A stretch of DNA of 64,000 nt. Origin: Roseivirga sp. BDSF3-8 (lineage in GTDB: Bacteria; Bacteroidota; Bacteroidia; Cytophagales; Cyclobacteriaceae). Below are positions 18,366 through 27,318 of the stretch, one piece after another. Position 1 is the stretch's first letter. Each line of letters begins with the position of its first letter. The notes beneath the pieces are model-generated. The model saw only the letters and a program-made list of their open reading frames with translations. It ran no database searches and was not told where the DNA came from. A program made the translations under genes and the position numbers. The stretch is from contig NZ_JBGNFV010000001.1 in NCBI RefSeq assembly GCF_041449215.1, positions 3,179,001 through 3,243,000 of the forward strand, in the 5' to 3' direction.

Positions 18366-19001
18366 TTACAAATTATGAACCAGGAAAAGTTCATCTAGTT
18401 TCTCAAAATGCAGCCGTACCGTACGCTCCATGTCCGGCATGCGTATGTGCCCCGTGATCAGGCCCCTCTCACCCGGCTCGAACGGGTCTATGTGCAGTTG
18501 TTCGCTAAAAATGACCCCTTTTCGGCCATACATCTTATATAACGTCTCCTTCGCTGCCCAGTAAATGCAGAGCCGCTCCGGGTCGTCTGCCGCGTGCTCA
18601 CGCTCCGGGTTGCATAAGAACTTGTGCGATAGCCGCTTAAGCTTGTTGTCCGGTTTCTCTACATCAATGCCCGCTTCCCCTTCAGGGTGTAAAAGGCCCA
18701 CCACCCAGGGGCTCCGGTGGCTCAGCGCAGGTTGGTAAGGCGCTTTATGAAGGTAAGGTTTGCCGTAACTATCCTTATCCAATGGCTCCGGTTCCAGGCC
18801 CGCCTTGTCCAGCAGCCCCGCCACCAGCAGGCGTCCCGCCATCCACTCCGCACGGCGCCGGGGGTGCGCTATCGCCAGGCCCTCCCCTGCCGGCAGGCCC
18901 CGGTCTGCCAGCATTTTTTGCAAATCATCAGTCCTTTCCGAAAGGTGCCAGTAGCCTTTCCATATATTTCCGGTTATATTTTCTATTTTTGATAGCGGCA
19001 T
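18366..19001 (-). CDS. 4'-phosphopantetheinyl transferase (Sfp type)
   Basis: Moves the phosphopantetheine arm of CoA onto acyl- or peptidyl-carrier proteins. The 211-residue length and the motifs GIDVEKP (near residue 112) and WAAKETLYKMYGRKG (near 148) are those of the Sfp/AcpT superfamily, including the Mg-binding Asp and Glu and the catalytic KE-x-x-YK. HRRRAEWMAGR-type residues (near 50) bind CoA. It stands before the redoxin gene, 90 bases apart, and divergent from the WD40 gene. No carrier-protein gene cluster is in the window, so it is probably the housekeeping enzyme. Confidence 0.9.
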   Translation of the reverse strand: MPLSKIENITGNIWKGYWHLSERTDDLQKMLADRGLPAGEGLAIAHPRRRAEWMAGRLLVAGLLDKAGLEPEPLDKDSYGKPYLHKAPYQPALSHRSPWVVGLLHPEGEAGIDVEKPDNKLKRLSHKFLCNPEREHAADDPERLCIYWAAKETLYKMYGRKGVIFSEQLHIDPFEPGERGLITGHIRMPDMERTVRLHFEKLDELFLVHNL

Positions 19002-19095
19002 AGCCTATATTTTTTGCCACACACTTAGCACGGCGGCCCTTAGCGGGTCAAAAATGCTATTTTTATATTAAATAACGTCAAATCAGGTTGTCAAA

Positions 19096-20025
19096 ATGGC
19101 CTCAAGCCCTGTTAAAGTAGAGAAAAAGCAAACCCTTACCGGTCACCGCGATTGTATTTATACACTCGAAGCAGGCAGTGACGGCAAGCACTTTTACTCC
19201 GGCGGGGGCGACGGCCTTGTAGCCGAGTGGGATCTTTCTGATCCTGAAAATGGCAGACTACTGGCAAAGTTACCCGCCTCCGTGTATGGCCTGCACCATA
19301 TGCCCCAAACCAATACCCTCGTGGTAGGCCAGAACTTTGAGGGCATCCACCTGGTAGACCTGACCGAGCGAAAGGAGAAAGGCAGCCTCAGGTTTACCAC
19401 AGCCGCCATCTTTGACCTTACCAGCCATGGCAACAGGCTGTTTGCCGCTACGGGGGACGGGGTGCTCACCGTCATAGACCTCGAGCACCTGCAGGTCATA
19501 AAGAAAATAACGCTGTCAGATAAGAGCGTACGCTCCCTGTCTGTAAACCCCGACACCCGTGAACTGGCGGCAGGGCTTAGCGATAACACCATCCGCATAC
19601 TGGATCTGACCTCTTTAGAAGAAAAAAAACGGCTTGCGGACCACACAAAGAGCGTGTTTACCGTACGCTACTCACCAGATAACCGTTACCTGCTTAGCGG
19701 GAGCCGTGACGCCCACCTCAAGGTGTGGGACGCAGAGGCAGGCTATGCCCTGGCAGATAGTATAGTGGCCCACATGTATGCCATTAATAATGTCACCTAC
19801 AGCCCCGACGGGCGCCACTTCGTGACCTGTAGCATGGATAAGTCCATAAAGATATGGGACGCAGCCGCCTTCAGGCTGCTGAAGGTGATAGACAAGGCGC
19901 GCCATGCCGGACACGGCACTTCGGTAAACAAACTGCTATGGGCAGGACTTGACAATAGATTGGTGTCCTGTAGCGACGACCGCACCATATCGGTGTGGGA
20001 TATAGAATTTAACGACGGAAAATGA
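19096..20025 (+). CDS. WD40 repeat protein
   Basis: The 309-residue protein is built of about seven WD40 blades, visible as repeated GH...SGGGDG..AEWDL, SGSRDAHLKVWD, TCSMDKSIKIWD and SCSDDRTISVWD. This gives a single beta-propeller and probably a protein-binding scaffold. No signal peptide. Its stop overlaps the DivIVA gene start by four bases (20022-20025), so both are made together. The pairing suggests a shared complex near the membrane or division site, but this is inference. Confidence 0.92.
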   Translation: MASSPVKVEKKQTLTGHRDCIYTLEAGSDGKHFYSGGGDGLVAEWDLSDPENGRLLAKLPASVYGLHHMPQTNTLVVGQNFEGIHLVDLTERKEKGSLRFTTAAIFDLTSHGNRLFAATGDGVLTVIDLEHLQVIKKITLSDKSVRSLSVNPDTRELAAGLSDNTIRILDLTSLEEKKRLADHTKSVFTVRYSPDNRYLLSGSRDAHLKVWDAEAGYALADSIVAHMYAINNVTYSPDGRHFVTCSMDKSIKIWDAAAFRLLKVIDKARHAGHGTSVNKLLWAGLDNRLVSCSDDRTISVWDIEFNDGK

Positions 20026-20819
20026 AAGTAACACCTTTAGAAATTCGCCAGAAAACCTTCGAAAAGGTCTTTCGCGGATACGATAAGGACGAGGTAAACG
20101 CCTTTTTACTCACCCTCTCGCAGGAGTGGGAACGCCTGGTGGATGAGCACAAGGAGATGCGTATAAAGCTGGAAAACAGCCGCGAGGAAGTGGAGAAGCT
20201 GCGTGAAGTGGAAAGCTCGCTGTTCAAAACGCTGAAAACGGCCGAGGATACCGGCGCCAACATGATCGAGCAGGCTAACAAAACGGCCGAGCTGCACCTG
20301 AAAGAAACCCAGATGAAGGCAGACGGCCTGCTGAACGACGCCAAGAACCGCGCCCGCGCCATTATGGAAGAGGCAGAATCCAAGAGCCGCCAGGTGCTGG
20401 AGCACATGGAAGACGATGCCCGCCACCTGGAAGATAACTGCCGCAAGCTGGAAGACTACCGCGATACGCTGCTGAGCGAAATGCGCCACCTGGCCGAAAG
20501 CACCATAGAGCGCGTGGAAAAGGCTAAGAACAGCCGCCGCGATTTTAACCTGGACGAGCGGATAGGCTCAGCCCGCCACAGCCAGCGCGAGAGCCTCAAT
20601 AAGCTTTCTTTTGAAAAAGAAGAAATGCAGCGTGTGGCCCCTCCCCCTATGGAGAATCCGCGAACCCAGCAGCACAGCTCTACCCCCGGAGAGGAGACCT
20701 CCCCTACAGAAGAGGAAGATACCTATACCACCGGGGATACCTACAGCGCCGAAGAAACCAACCAGGAAGAAGAACAGAAGAACAAGGGCAAAGGCTCCTT
20801 CTTTGACGATATAGAATAA
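20022..20819 (+). CDS. DivIVA-domain coiled-coil protein
   Basis: The N-terminus MKVTPLEIRQKTFEKVFRGY followed by DKDEVNAFLLTL is the DivIVA/GpsB membrane-curvature domain (residues 1-35). Residues 40-180 form long coiled coil with heptad-spaced Leu, Ala and Met. The last 80 residues are acidic, Thr/Pro/Glu-rich and disordered, ending in KGSFFDDIE. DivIVA proteins organise cell poles and division sites in Gram-positives; in Bacteroidota the role is unclear. Coupled to the WD40 gene upstream and one base before folB. Confidence 0.9.
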   Translation: MKVTPLEIRQKTFEKVFRGYDKDEVNAFLLTLSQEWERLVDEHKEMRIKLENSREEVEKLREVESSLFKTLKTAEDTGANMIEQANKTAELHLKETQMKADGLLNDAKNRARAIMEEAESKSRQVLEHMEDDARHLEDNCRKLEDYRDTLLSEMRHLAESTIERVEKAKNSRRDFNLDERIGSARHSQRESLNKLSFEKEEMQRVAPPPMENPRTQQHSSTPGEETSPTEEEDTYTTGDTYSAEETNQEEEQKNKGKGSFFDDIE

Positions 20820-20820
20820 T

Positions 20821-21180
20821 ATGCAGCAAGTCTCTCTGGAGAAATTAGAGTTTTTTGCCTACCACGGCTTTCATGCCGCCGAACGGCAAAAGGGCAACCG
20901 CTTTGAAGTAGACATTTATGTAGACCTGGACTTTTCCGAAGCCAGTAAGCGCGATTCCATCAAAGGCACCGTAAACTACCAGAACCTCTATGAAATAGTC
21001 CGCGAGGAAATGCTCATCAAATCCAAGCTACTGGAAAACGTGGCCATGCGTATCATGCGCCGCGTATTCGATGAGTTTCCCCAGGTACAAAGAGTAGAAG
21101 TAAGCGTATCCAAATTCAACCCGCCCCTCGGCGGCATCTGCCAGCGCAGCCGTATCCGCATCCGCGAAGAAAGGCAGTAA
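20821..21180 (+). CDS. folB: Dihydroneopterin aldolase
   Basis: Splits dihydroneopterin to 6-hydroxymethyl-dihydropterin and glycolaldehyde in folate synthesis. The 119-residue length is typical. LEFFAYHGFHAAERQKGNRF (residues 9-28) contains the YHG and Glu pterin-site motif, and VSVSKFNPPLGG (near 97-108) holds the catalytic Lys. It follows the DivIVA gene with one base between, so it is in the same transcript. Confident. Confidence 0.94.
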   Translation: MQQVSLEKLEFFAYHGFHAAERQKGNRFEVDIYVDLDFSEASKRDSIKGTVNYQNLYEIVREEMLIKSKLLENVAMRIMRRVFDEFPQVQRVEVSVSKFNPPLGGICQRSRIRIREERQ

Positions 21181-21321
21181 CCATTTTTAATGGTCAATTG
21201 TCAATGGTGAGTTGTTAATTATTGTCAATCCCTAAATAGCGTTGAACGTTTTTACTAACTATTACCAATCGGACAATCATGAACCAGAGGCCTTTTTCTT
21301 GGTCTACCTTTGATGGGAAGC

Positions 21322-21430
21322 GTCCCAAACAGCACCAAACCCAGTCCTCCTGCCGGCAGTAATATCAATAAAGCGCAGACCGCTGGCCGGTAGGGGTGCT
21401 CCCGCAATCGGGCAGACACAGATGGGTAAT
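21322..21430 (-). repeat. Dispersed repeat, related to 31322-31430 (family F)
   Basis: The reverse complement aligns by eye to plus-strand 31322-31430 at roughly three-quarters identity over about 105 bases, including GATTGCGGGA, ACCCCTA and ATTACTGCCG. No intact reading frame is shared. Confidence 0.6.
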
Positions 21431-21571
21431 GAGGGAATTTTTGAATGGGAGAAGGATTAAATAGTCAAGTAACAGAATTACGATTAAAACACAGGCCCTG
21501 TTATCCATCCCTGGTCTAGCCTCGACAGGTGAGCCGCAAAAAATCCCTGCTCCGCTAGCCAGCGGAGAGGT

Positions 21572-21781
21572 GGCCGCAGAGTAATATGAAGCGTATAGAC
21601 TTAAAATCAGGTAAAGATAACACGATGAAAAGTACCGCAAATCACGCCTTGCGGACGGAGGGGTAACCCGGATAGCAGTCAGCCTTGAGTAGGGTAAGAG
21701 CAGCTGACTCTAACGCCAAACGGCACCAAACCACCCTGTCAAATAAAGGTACGCCCCCTTTATCTCCTTGAAAAGTAGGGG
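21572..21781. repeat. 210-bp direct repeat, copy 1
   Basis: From GGCCGCAGAG through GCGTATAGACTTAAAATCAG to CTCCTTGAAAAGTAGGG, nearly identical to 21993-22201 (offset 420), with a handful of substitutions and single-base indels. Confidence 0.92.
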
Positions 21782-21839
21782 GATAAAGCTGATCAGCAAA
21801 AAAATCCTCCCCCGGAACGACATAGTCGTCAACCTAAAA

Positions 21840-21895
21840 CTACCGCGGGGTTGTACCCCGTGGTTGCCATTTACGGGAGGTTGTACCTCCCCATG
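21840..21895. other. Two tandem hairpins with TGT loops
   Basis: CGGGGT-TGT-ACCCCG and GGGAGGT-TGT-ACCTCCC follow each other within 50 bases. Both have perfect stems and the same three-base loop. They lie between the two copies of the 210-bp repeat; purpose unknown. Confidence 0.65.
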
Positions 21896-21992
21896 CAGGA
21901 TGCTTGTTTAATACACTGAGCTTTGTAACAAGTGTCAACCTTTTAATAATAAGCAACATAGCTTAGCTAGACGGCTATGCCCTGGCAGGGGG

Positions 21993-22201
21993 GGCCGCAG
22001 AGAAGAAGAAGCGTATAGACTTAAAATCAGGTGAAGATAACACGATGAAAGTACCGCAAATCACGCCTTGCGGACGGAGGGGTAACCCGGATAGCAGTCA
22101 GCCTTGAGTAGGGTAAGAGCAGCTGACTCTAACGCCAAAGGGCACCAAACCACCCTGTCAAATAAAGGTGCGCCCCCTTTTATCTCCTTGAAAAGTAGGG
22201 G
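21993..22201. repeat. 210-bp direct repeat, copy 2
   Basis: Second copy of the block at 21572-21781. Weak reading frames cross both copies on the minus strand but do not look like genes. Confidence 0.92.
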
Positions 22202-22219
22202 AATACAGGTCAGCAGCGG

Positions 22220-22330
22220 AATGTCGGCCCAATCCTGACCCATGAAGCACAACGTCCTTTTTGAACCGTTACCACCCAGAGAGCTGGGATTGGCTGATAG
22301 GCTATTTTTAAGACTTTTTACATCCCTAGC
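22220..22330. repeat. Dispersed hairpin element, degenerate copy 4 (family B)
   Basis: CCTTTTTGAACCGTTACCAC then AGAGAGCTGGGA and GGCTATTTTTAAGACTTTTT align with 43300-43370. It is the most decayed copy. Confidence 0.5.
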
Positions 22331-22419
22331 TTGACCGCTACGGCTAACGAGCGGAAGGGGGCCGGTTAGCACGAACGGCTAACCAGGGGAGAGGCTACCG
22401 GCAGCCCACCCCAAAAACC

Positions 22420-24822
22420 TCAGTCCTTCATCTCTACGATCGTCACCCCTGCGCCGCCGCGCTCAGGGTGCTCGTCGCGGACGCTCTGCACGTGGCGCTG
22501 TTGCCGTAGCTGATTACGTACCAGGTCTTTCAGTATCCCGTCGCCCTTACCATGCACGATGCGCACCTCCCTTTCACCCAGTATCAGGGCCGTATCCATG
22601 AAGCGCTCCAGCTCTCCCATGGCCTCTTCGCCGCGCTTGCCGCGCAGGTCCAGGTCGCTTTTAAAGTGCGCCCGCTTTTCCGTCAGGTCCAGCCCCTTTG
22701 AGGGGGATGATGAGCGGTCTGTGCTTTTCTTAAAGGTACGCTTGCTGATCTTCTCCAGCCGCTTCAGCTTCACCTTAGACTTCAGTCCCCCGATGCGTAT
22801 CTCCGCGTCCTTACCCGCCAGTGCCAGCACCTCGCCCGTCACCTCCTGGCCCTTCAGGCGCACGTAGTCCCCCGGGTTGATAGGGCCATCAATCACCTGC
22901 ACCTCCTCTTTAGGCTTCGGCTTTGGCCTGGGTGCCTCTTCCGGCGCTATCTCCTCGCCATACTCCTCCAGCTCCTTCCGCAGCTCGCGCGTCTTCAGCT
23001 TCTCCGCGCCCTGCTCCCGTATCTCCCGGATCGTGTTTTCGATGCGCTGGTTCGTCTCCTTCAGCAGGCGCTTAGCGTCCGCCTTAGCCTCCTGTATGAT
23101 CTTTTTGCGCTCCTCGTCCAGAAACTCCCGCAGGCTCTCATACTCCCGGGCAGAAGATTCCAGGCGTTCCTTTTCCTTTTCCGCTCCTTTCGTCAGCTTA
23201 TTATACTTGCGCTTCTCCTCCTCCAGGCGGTTCAGCAGGCGGTCGTAGCGTACCTGCTCTATTCCCACCAGGGTGCGTGCCTTCTTCAGTACCGGCCCCG
23301 GCAGGCCTATCTTCCGGGCTATTTCCAGCGCGTAGCTACTACCCGGCTTGCCTATCTCCAGCTCGTACAGCGGCTCCAGGTCGTCCAGGTCAAACTGCAT
23401 CGCGGCATTGACGATGCCCGGGTGGTCCTCCCCGTACTTTTTCAGGTTAGAGTAGTGCGTCGTGATCACCCCGTACGCCTTCAGTTGGTTCATCTCCTCC
23501 AGGATAGCCTCCGCTATCGCGCCGCCAAACTGCGGCTCCGTACCCGTACCAAACTCATCGATCAGGAAGAGCGAGCGCTTGTCTGCCAGCGTCAGGAACT
23601 TCCTCATATTCGTCAGGTGCGAGCTATACGTACTCAGGTCATTCTCTATGGACTGCTCATCCCCTATATCAATAAATAGGCTTTTGAAGGTGCCCATCTT
23701 CGAGTGGCCGTCCACCGGCACCAGCATGCCGCACTGCCACATGTACTGTACCAGCCCCACCGTCTTCAACGTTACCGACTTACCCCCTGCGTTAGGCCCC
23801 GAGATAAGGATGATGCGCTGCTGCTTATTCAGTGTAATGTGCAGCGGTACCACCGGCTTCCCTGCCGCCTGGTGCGCCAGGAAAAGCAGCGGGTGCCGGG
23901 CCCCGTACCATTCTACATGTGTGTGCTTCACACTTTCCGGCCGCGTTGCCTCCAGGTCGCCCGCCAGTATCGCCTTCGCCCGGATGAAGTCTATCATCCC
24001 CAGGAAGTGATACGCCCGCTTCAGTGGCTGTATATTCGGCCGTACCTCGTCCGTAAGCGCCCGCAGGATACGGATGATCTCCCGGCGCTCCTGGTACTCC
24101 AGGTCCCGTATGTCGTTATTGATCTCCAGCACCTCCGCTGGTTCCAGGTACACCGTCTGCCCCGTGGCCGACTCGTCATGGATAAAGCCCTTGATGCGGC
24201 GCTTATGCTCGGCCAGTACCGGTATCACCAGGCGGCCGCCCCGCACCGTAAGCGTGGCATCTTCCGGGGTATAGCCCTCACCGCGGGCACTCCTCATCAT
24301 GCTGTCCAGCAGGCGGCGTGCCCGTACCTGCTCCTGTTGCATCCGCTGCCGTATGTTCTGCAGCTCCCGGCTCGCGTTATTTCGTAGCTGACCCTTCTCG
24401 TCTATTTTCTCCTCTATCTTTTTCAGGAGAGATTTATCCAGCGTCACCATGCCCGAGAGGTCATGTAGCAGCGGGTAAGATTCCGGAAAGCGCCGGAAAA
24501 ACTCATGTATCCGCAGGATCGTCTCCAGCGAGCGCTTCAGGTCGTAAAACTCCTCCGTATCCAGGTACGCCCCTTCCGCCCGGCTCTTGTCCAGTATGGT
24601 GCTCGTGTCCAGGTAGTGCGAGGCAGGGAAAGGCTCTTCCGAGGCTAAAATCTGACGGAACTCCTCCGTCTGCGACACCAGTTTGTCCACCTGGCCCGCA
24701 TCGTCACTAAACCGCATCTTGTCCACAAAGGTCCGGCCCGGTCCGCTCAGGCAGCGTTCCCTGAGCAGGTTCCGGATCTTATCGAATCCAATCTTATCTT
24801 CTAAATTTTCCGGGTATAGCAT
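22420..24822 (-). CDS. mutS2: MutS2 family ATPase with Smr domain
   Basis: The 800-residue protein has the MutS core without the mismatch-reading domain: Walker A ISGPNAGGKSVTLKT (near residue 340), Walker B SLFLIDEFGTGTEPQ (near 420), a long coiled coil (about 520-620), a KOW-like segment and a C-terminal Smr nuclease domain with DLDLRGKRGEEA and VHGKGDGILKDLVRN. MutS2 suppresses recombination or rescues collided ribosomes, depending on the species. Monocistronic, on the minus strand. The preceding spacer (21181-22419) is full of repeats. Confidence 0.95.
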   Translation of the reverse strand: MLYPENLEDKIGFDKIRNLLRERCLSGPGRTFVDKMRFSDDAGQVDKLVSQTEEFRQILASEEPFPASHYLDTSTILDKSRAEGAYLDTEEFYDLKRSLETILRIHEFFRRFPESYPLLHDLSGMVTLDKSLLKKIEEKIDEKGQLRNNASRELQNIRQRMQQEQVRARRLLDSMMRSARGEGYTPEDATLTVRGGRLVIPVLAEHKRRIKGFIHDESATGQTVYLEPAEVLEINNDIRDLEYQERREIIRILRALTDEVRPNIQPLKRAYHFLGMIDFIRAKAILAGDLEATRPESVKHTHVEWYGARHPLLFLAHQAAGKPVVPLHITLNKQQRIILISGPNAGGKSVTLKTVGLVQYMWQCGMLVPVDGHSKMGTFKSLFIDIGDEQSIENDLSTYSSHLTNMRKFLTLADKRSLFLIDEFGTGTEPQFGGAIAEAILEEMNQLKAYGVITTHYSNLKKYGEDHPGIVNAAMQFDLDDLEPLYELEIGKPGSSYALEIARKIGLPGPVLKKARTLVGIEQVRYDRLLNRLEEEKRKYNKLTKGAEKEKERLESSAREYESLREFLDEERKKIIQEAKADAKRLLKETNQRIENTIREIREQGAEKLKTRELRKELEEYGEEIAPEEAPRPKPKPKEEVQVIDGPINPGDYVRLKGQEVTGEVLALAGKDAEIRIGGLKSKVKLKRLEKISKRTFKKSTDRSSSPSKGLDLTEKRAHFKSDLDLRGKRGEEAMGELERFMDTALILGEREVRIVHGKGDGILKDLVRNQLRQQRHVQSVRDEHPERGGAGVTIVEMKD

Positions 24823-24980
24823 TAATTATGAGGCAATCTTCAATAGAGTAGCACCCCGCAGGCCCTTGAACCGGCTGCACAGAGCGCGATATAGTAGTAA
24901 ACCGCTAATAAGAAGCAGGGGTTATTCTTTTTTAAAATACAGTGCGCCAAAGCAATGCCGCCCTTTCCAGGGGGACTACC

Positions 24981-25490
24981 TTACGCACCTTCGGGGTCTT
25001 CTTCCGCCGCTGGCTGTTCCCCCTCTTCAGGGTCCGGCATGGCCCCTTCCGGGTCCTGCTCCATCTCCTCAGGGTCAAGGGGAAGTCTTTTTTGCTTGCC
25101 GGTATCAGTTTCCTCCTCTTCTTCGTTACCCTCTCCGGGGCGGTCGCGGCCCTCCTTTTCCAGCAGGCTTTCCATTACCCCCAGGCTGTCCAGTATGGCA
25201 CCATTGATGTCCTCCAGTTGGGTAGGGTTCTGCAGGTAGTAATTGTAGCTAAGGGTAAACTCCTCCTCGGAGATACCGTACTTCTCATACAGAGCCAGTT
25301 CGTAATGTCTGAAAAGCAGCGCCGAGGAATCGCGGGAAAGGTGGAGATTTTTTACTTTTGTCTCCGCCAGGTAGGCTTCTTTAAGAAAGCTTACCATCTT
25401 TTCCTGGCTCACTACACCCTCTGGCGGGCGGTCCTCACCGGTGCAGGAAATGGCGAGTAGTAAGAGAATTATCCAAAAAGTATGTTTCAC
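24981..25490 (-). CDS. DUF4296-type lipoprotein
   Basis: The 169-residue protein has a signal with lipobox AISC (Cys16) and a helical domain with MVSFLKEAYLAETKVKN and YEKYGISEEEFTLSYNYYLQ, the pattern of DUF4296 proteins of Bacteroidota. The C-terminal third is strongly acidic (runs of Glu, Pro and Asp) and likely disordered. Function is unknown. It diverges from the DUF58 operon with only 39 bases between the starts. Confidence 0.8.
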   Translation of the reverse strand: MKHTFWIILLLLAISCTGEDRPPEGVVSQEKMVSFLKEAYLAETKVKNLHLSRDSSALLFRHYELALYEKYGISEEEFTLSYNYYLQNPTQLEDINGAILDSLGVMESLLEKEGRDRPGEGNEEEEETDTGKQKRLPLDPEEMEQDPEGAMPDPEEGEQPAAEEDPEGA

Positions 25491-25514
25491 GGCTGAAAAT
25501 TACGCATTTGTTAA

Positions 25515-25522
25515 TAATTTTG
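25515..25522 (+). promoter_or_regulatory. Possible -7 box of the DUF58-BatA operon
   Basis: TAATTTTG matches TAnnTTTG and lies seven bases before the ATG at 25530. No clear -33 element is at the expected distance, so this is tentative. Confidence 0.3.
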
Positions 25523-25529
25523 AAACGTA

Positions 25530-26420
25530 ATGCCCACACCGATCCAGCAAATACTGAAACGACTGCGTAAATACGAGATCCGTATCCGCAAAACAGTGAA
25601 TGGTCCCATGCACGGAGACTTCCATTCCCTGTTCAAGGGTGCGGGCCTTGAGTTTGACGATGTACGGTCCTACCAGTATGGTGATGACGTACGTACCATC
25701 AACTGGATCGTAACGGCAAAAGGCCACGGCAGCTTCGTTAATACCTTTAAGGAAGAAAAAGAGCAGACCGTCTTTTTCCTGCTGGACGTAAGTGCCTCGC
25801 AGGAGATAGGCCGCGAAGGACGTCAGAAAATGGACGTGGCCCGTGAGATATGCGGGGTGCTGAGCCTTAGCGCCATCCGCGAGTCCAGCCAGGTAGGCCT
25901 TATCGGGTATTCTGAAGAAAAAGAACTGTATATTAAACCTGGCAAAGGGCCGCGCCATGCCTACCAGCTTATTGGCAGGATGTTTCGCCTGCAGCCCCGC
26001 AGCAAAGGTACCGACCTTTCTTCCGCCATCCGTTTTGCCCTGGGAATGATCAAAAGGCGTGCCGTAGTCGTGCTCGTCTCCGACTTTATTGATGAGGGCT
26101 ACGAAAAGAATCTTAAGGCGCTGGCACGTAAGCACGACCTGGTGGTGGTGCACCTGCACGATCCGCAGGAAACCAACCTGCCCAATCTGGGCATCGTGCC
26201 CCTGCACGACAAGGAGTCAGGGAAGACTCTTTGGCTCAATACCTCCTCATCTTCCTTCAAAAAAAGTGTAAGGGAGAGAGTCAGCGGCAGCCAGGGTAGC
26301 CTTGAGCAGCTGTGCCGCCGCAACCAGGCAGACTATATATCTATCCGCACAGATGAGGACTACGTCCCCAGGCTCACTCGCCTGTTCCTCGTGCGAAACA
26401 AACAGATGAAACGTGGGTAA
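25530..26420 (+). CDS. DUF58 domain protein (VWA-like)
   Basis: The 296-residue protein has the DUF58 signature GLEFDDVRSYQYGDDVRTIN (residues 38-57) followed by W and a VWA-like fold with FFLLDVSASQ (near 81-90). These proteins sit with MoxR AAA ATPases and Bat proteins and are thought to help assemble or insert other complexes. Here no MoxR gene is adjacent; the upstream neighbour is the divergent DUF4296 gene. Overlaps the next gene by eight bases. Confidence 0.92.
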   Translation: MPTPIQQILKRLRKYEIRIRKTVNGPMHGDFHSLFKGAGLEFDDVRSYQYGDDVRTINWIVTAKGHGSFVNTFKEEKEQTVFFLLDVSASQEIGREGRQKMDVAREICGVLSLSAIRESSQVGLIGYSEEKELYIKPGKGPRHAYQLIGRMFRLQPRSKGTDLSSAIRFALGMIKRRAVVVLVSDFIDEGYEKNLKALARKHDLVVVHLHDPQETNLPNLGIVPLHDKESGKTLWLNTSSSSFKKSVRERVSGSQGSLEQLCRRNQADYISIRTDEDYVPRLTRLFLVRNKQMKRG

Positions 26421-27318
26421 AACGCTTCGCATACTTATACTGACCGCGACCATACTGCTGGCCGGAACCACCTCTGAGGCCAGGCAGGAAGGTGCCTCTG
26501 CGCAGGTGACCGGACGCTTTCTGGCGGATAGCCTCAAAGTGGGCGAGCCGGTACCGTATAGCCTCACCGTTACCTACCCCGCAGAGCAGATGCTGCTGCT
26601 GCCCGACAGTGCCTTTGATTATGGGGACTTTCATTATCTTCGAAAAAAATACTTTCCCACACGGCAGCAGGACAGCCTGCTGGTAGACTCTGTGGTGTAT
26701 TACGTTACCACCTTTGAGCTGGACACGGTGCAGAAGCTGGCCCTCCCCGCCATACGCGTGGCCGGAGAAGACAGCCTCATGTTGCCCTCGGAAGGGGATG
26801 ATATTTTCCTGAAAAGAATTGTTACCGCCTTTCCGGATACGCTGGCCCTTAGGGAGTCTGTGGAACTGGCCGAGGTGCCCGACCGCACCAACTGGCCCCT
26901 CATCTACCTGGTGGCTGGTCTCGCGTTTGTGCTCATAGCCGTAGTTTCCCTGGCGCTGGCCAGGCCGTTGCGCCGGTGGTACCTGCTTCGTAAGCTTAAC
27001 AGAGACCATGCCCGCTTCAGAAGTCACTTCGATGAGCAGGCCGGTCTGGCTCAGGGCACCCCCAATGACCCCGAGGGCGCCCTGGCCACATGGAAGCGCT
27101 ACCTGGAGCAGCTTGAAAACAAGCCCTACGCCAAGATGACTACGCGGGAAATAAGCCGCGAGCGCCCCGAGCAGGACCTGAGCCAGGCCCTGCGTGATAT
27201 AGACCGCCACATCTACGGAAGGCAGGCCTATAACGGGGAGCACACGGAAAGCTACCGGGTGCTCGTTCGGATAGTGGAAGAAAGTTATGATAAAAAGCTT
27301 AAGGAGGTGAAAAAATGA
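26413..27318 (+). CDS. BatD-like membrane protein
   Basis: The 301-residue product has an N-terminal signal (residues 5-23), an extracytoplasmic beta-rich domain (about 30-155), one membrane helix at about 159-183 (LIYLVAGLAFVLIAVVSLAL) and a helical cytoplasmic tail. The layout fits the BatD/DUF4381-like members of Bat operons. The start is GTG, inside the DUF58 gene; the end overlaps the batA start by four bases. The name rests mainly on context and topology. Confidence 0.7.
   Translation: MGKTLRILILTATILLAGTTSEARQEGASAQVTGRFLADSLKVGEPVPYSLTVTYPAEQMLLLPDSAFDYGDFHYLRKKYFPTRQQDSLLVDSVVYYVTTFELDTVQKLALPAIRVAGEDSLMLPSEGDDIFLKRIVTAFPDTLALRESVELAEVPDRTNWPLIYLVAGLAFVLIAVVSLALARPLRRWYLLRKLNRDHARFRSHFDEQAGLAQGTPNDPEGALATWKRYLEQLENKPYAKMTTREISRERPEQDLSQALRDIDRHIYGRQAYNGEHTESYRVLVRIVEESYDKKLKEVKK

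Noticed and set aside
21365-22372. Minus-strand open frames across the 210-bp repeats
   Set aside because: They share sequence only because the DNA is repeated; upstream parts are unrelated and no start site or domain supports them.
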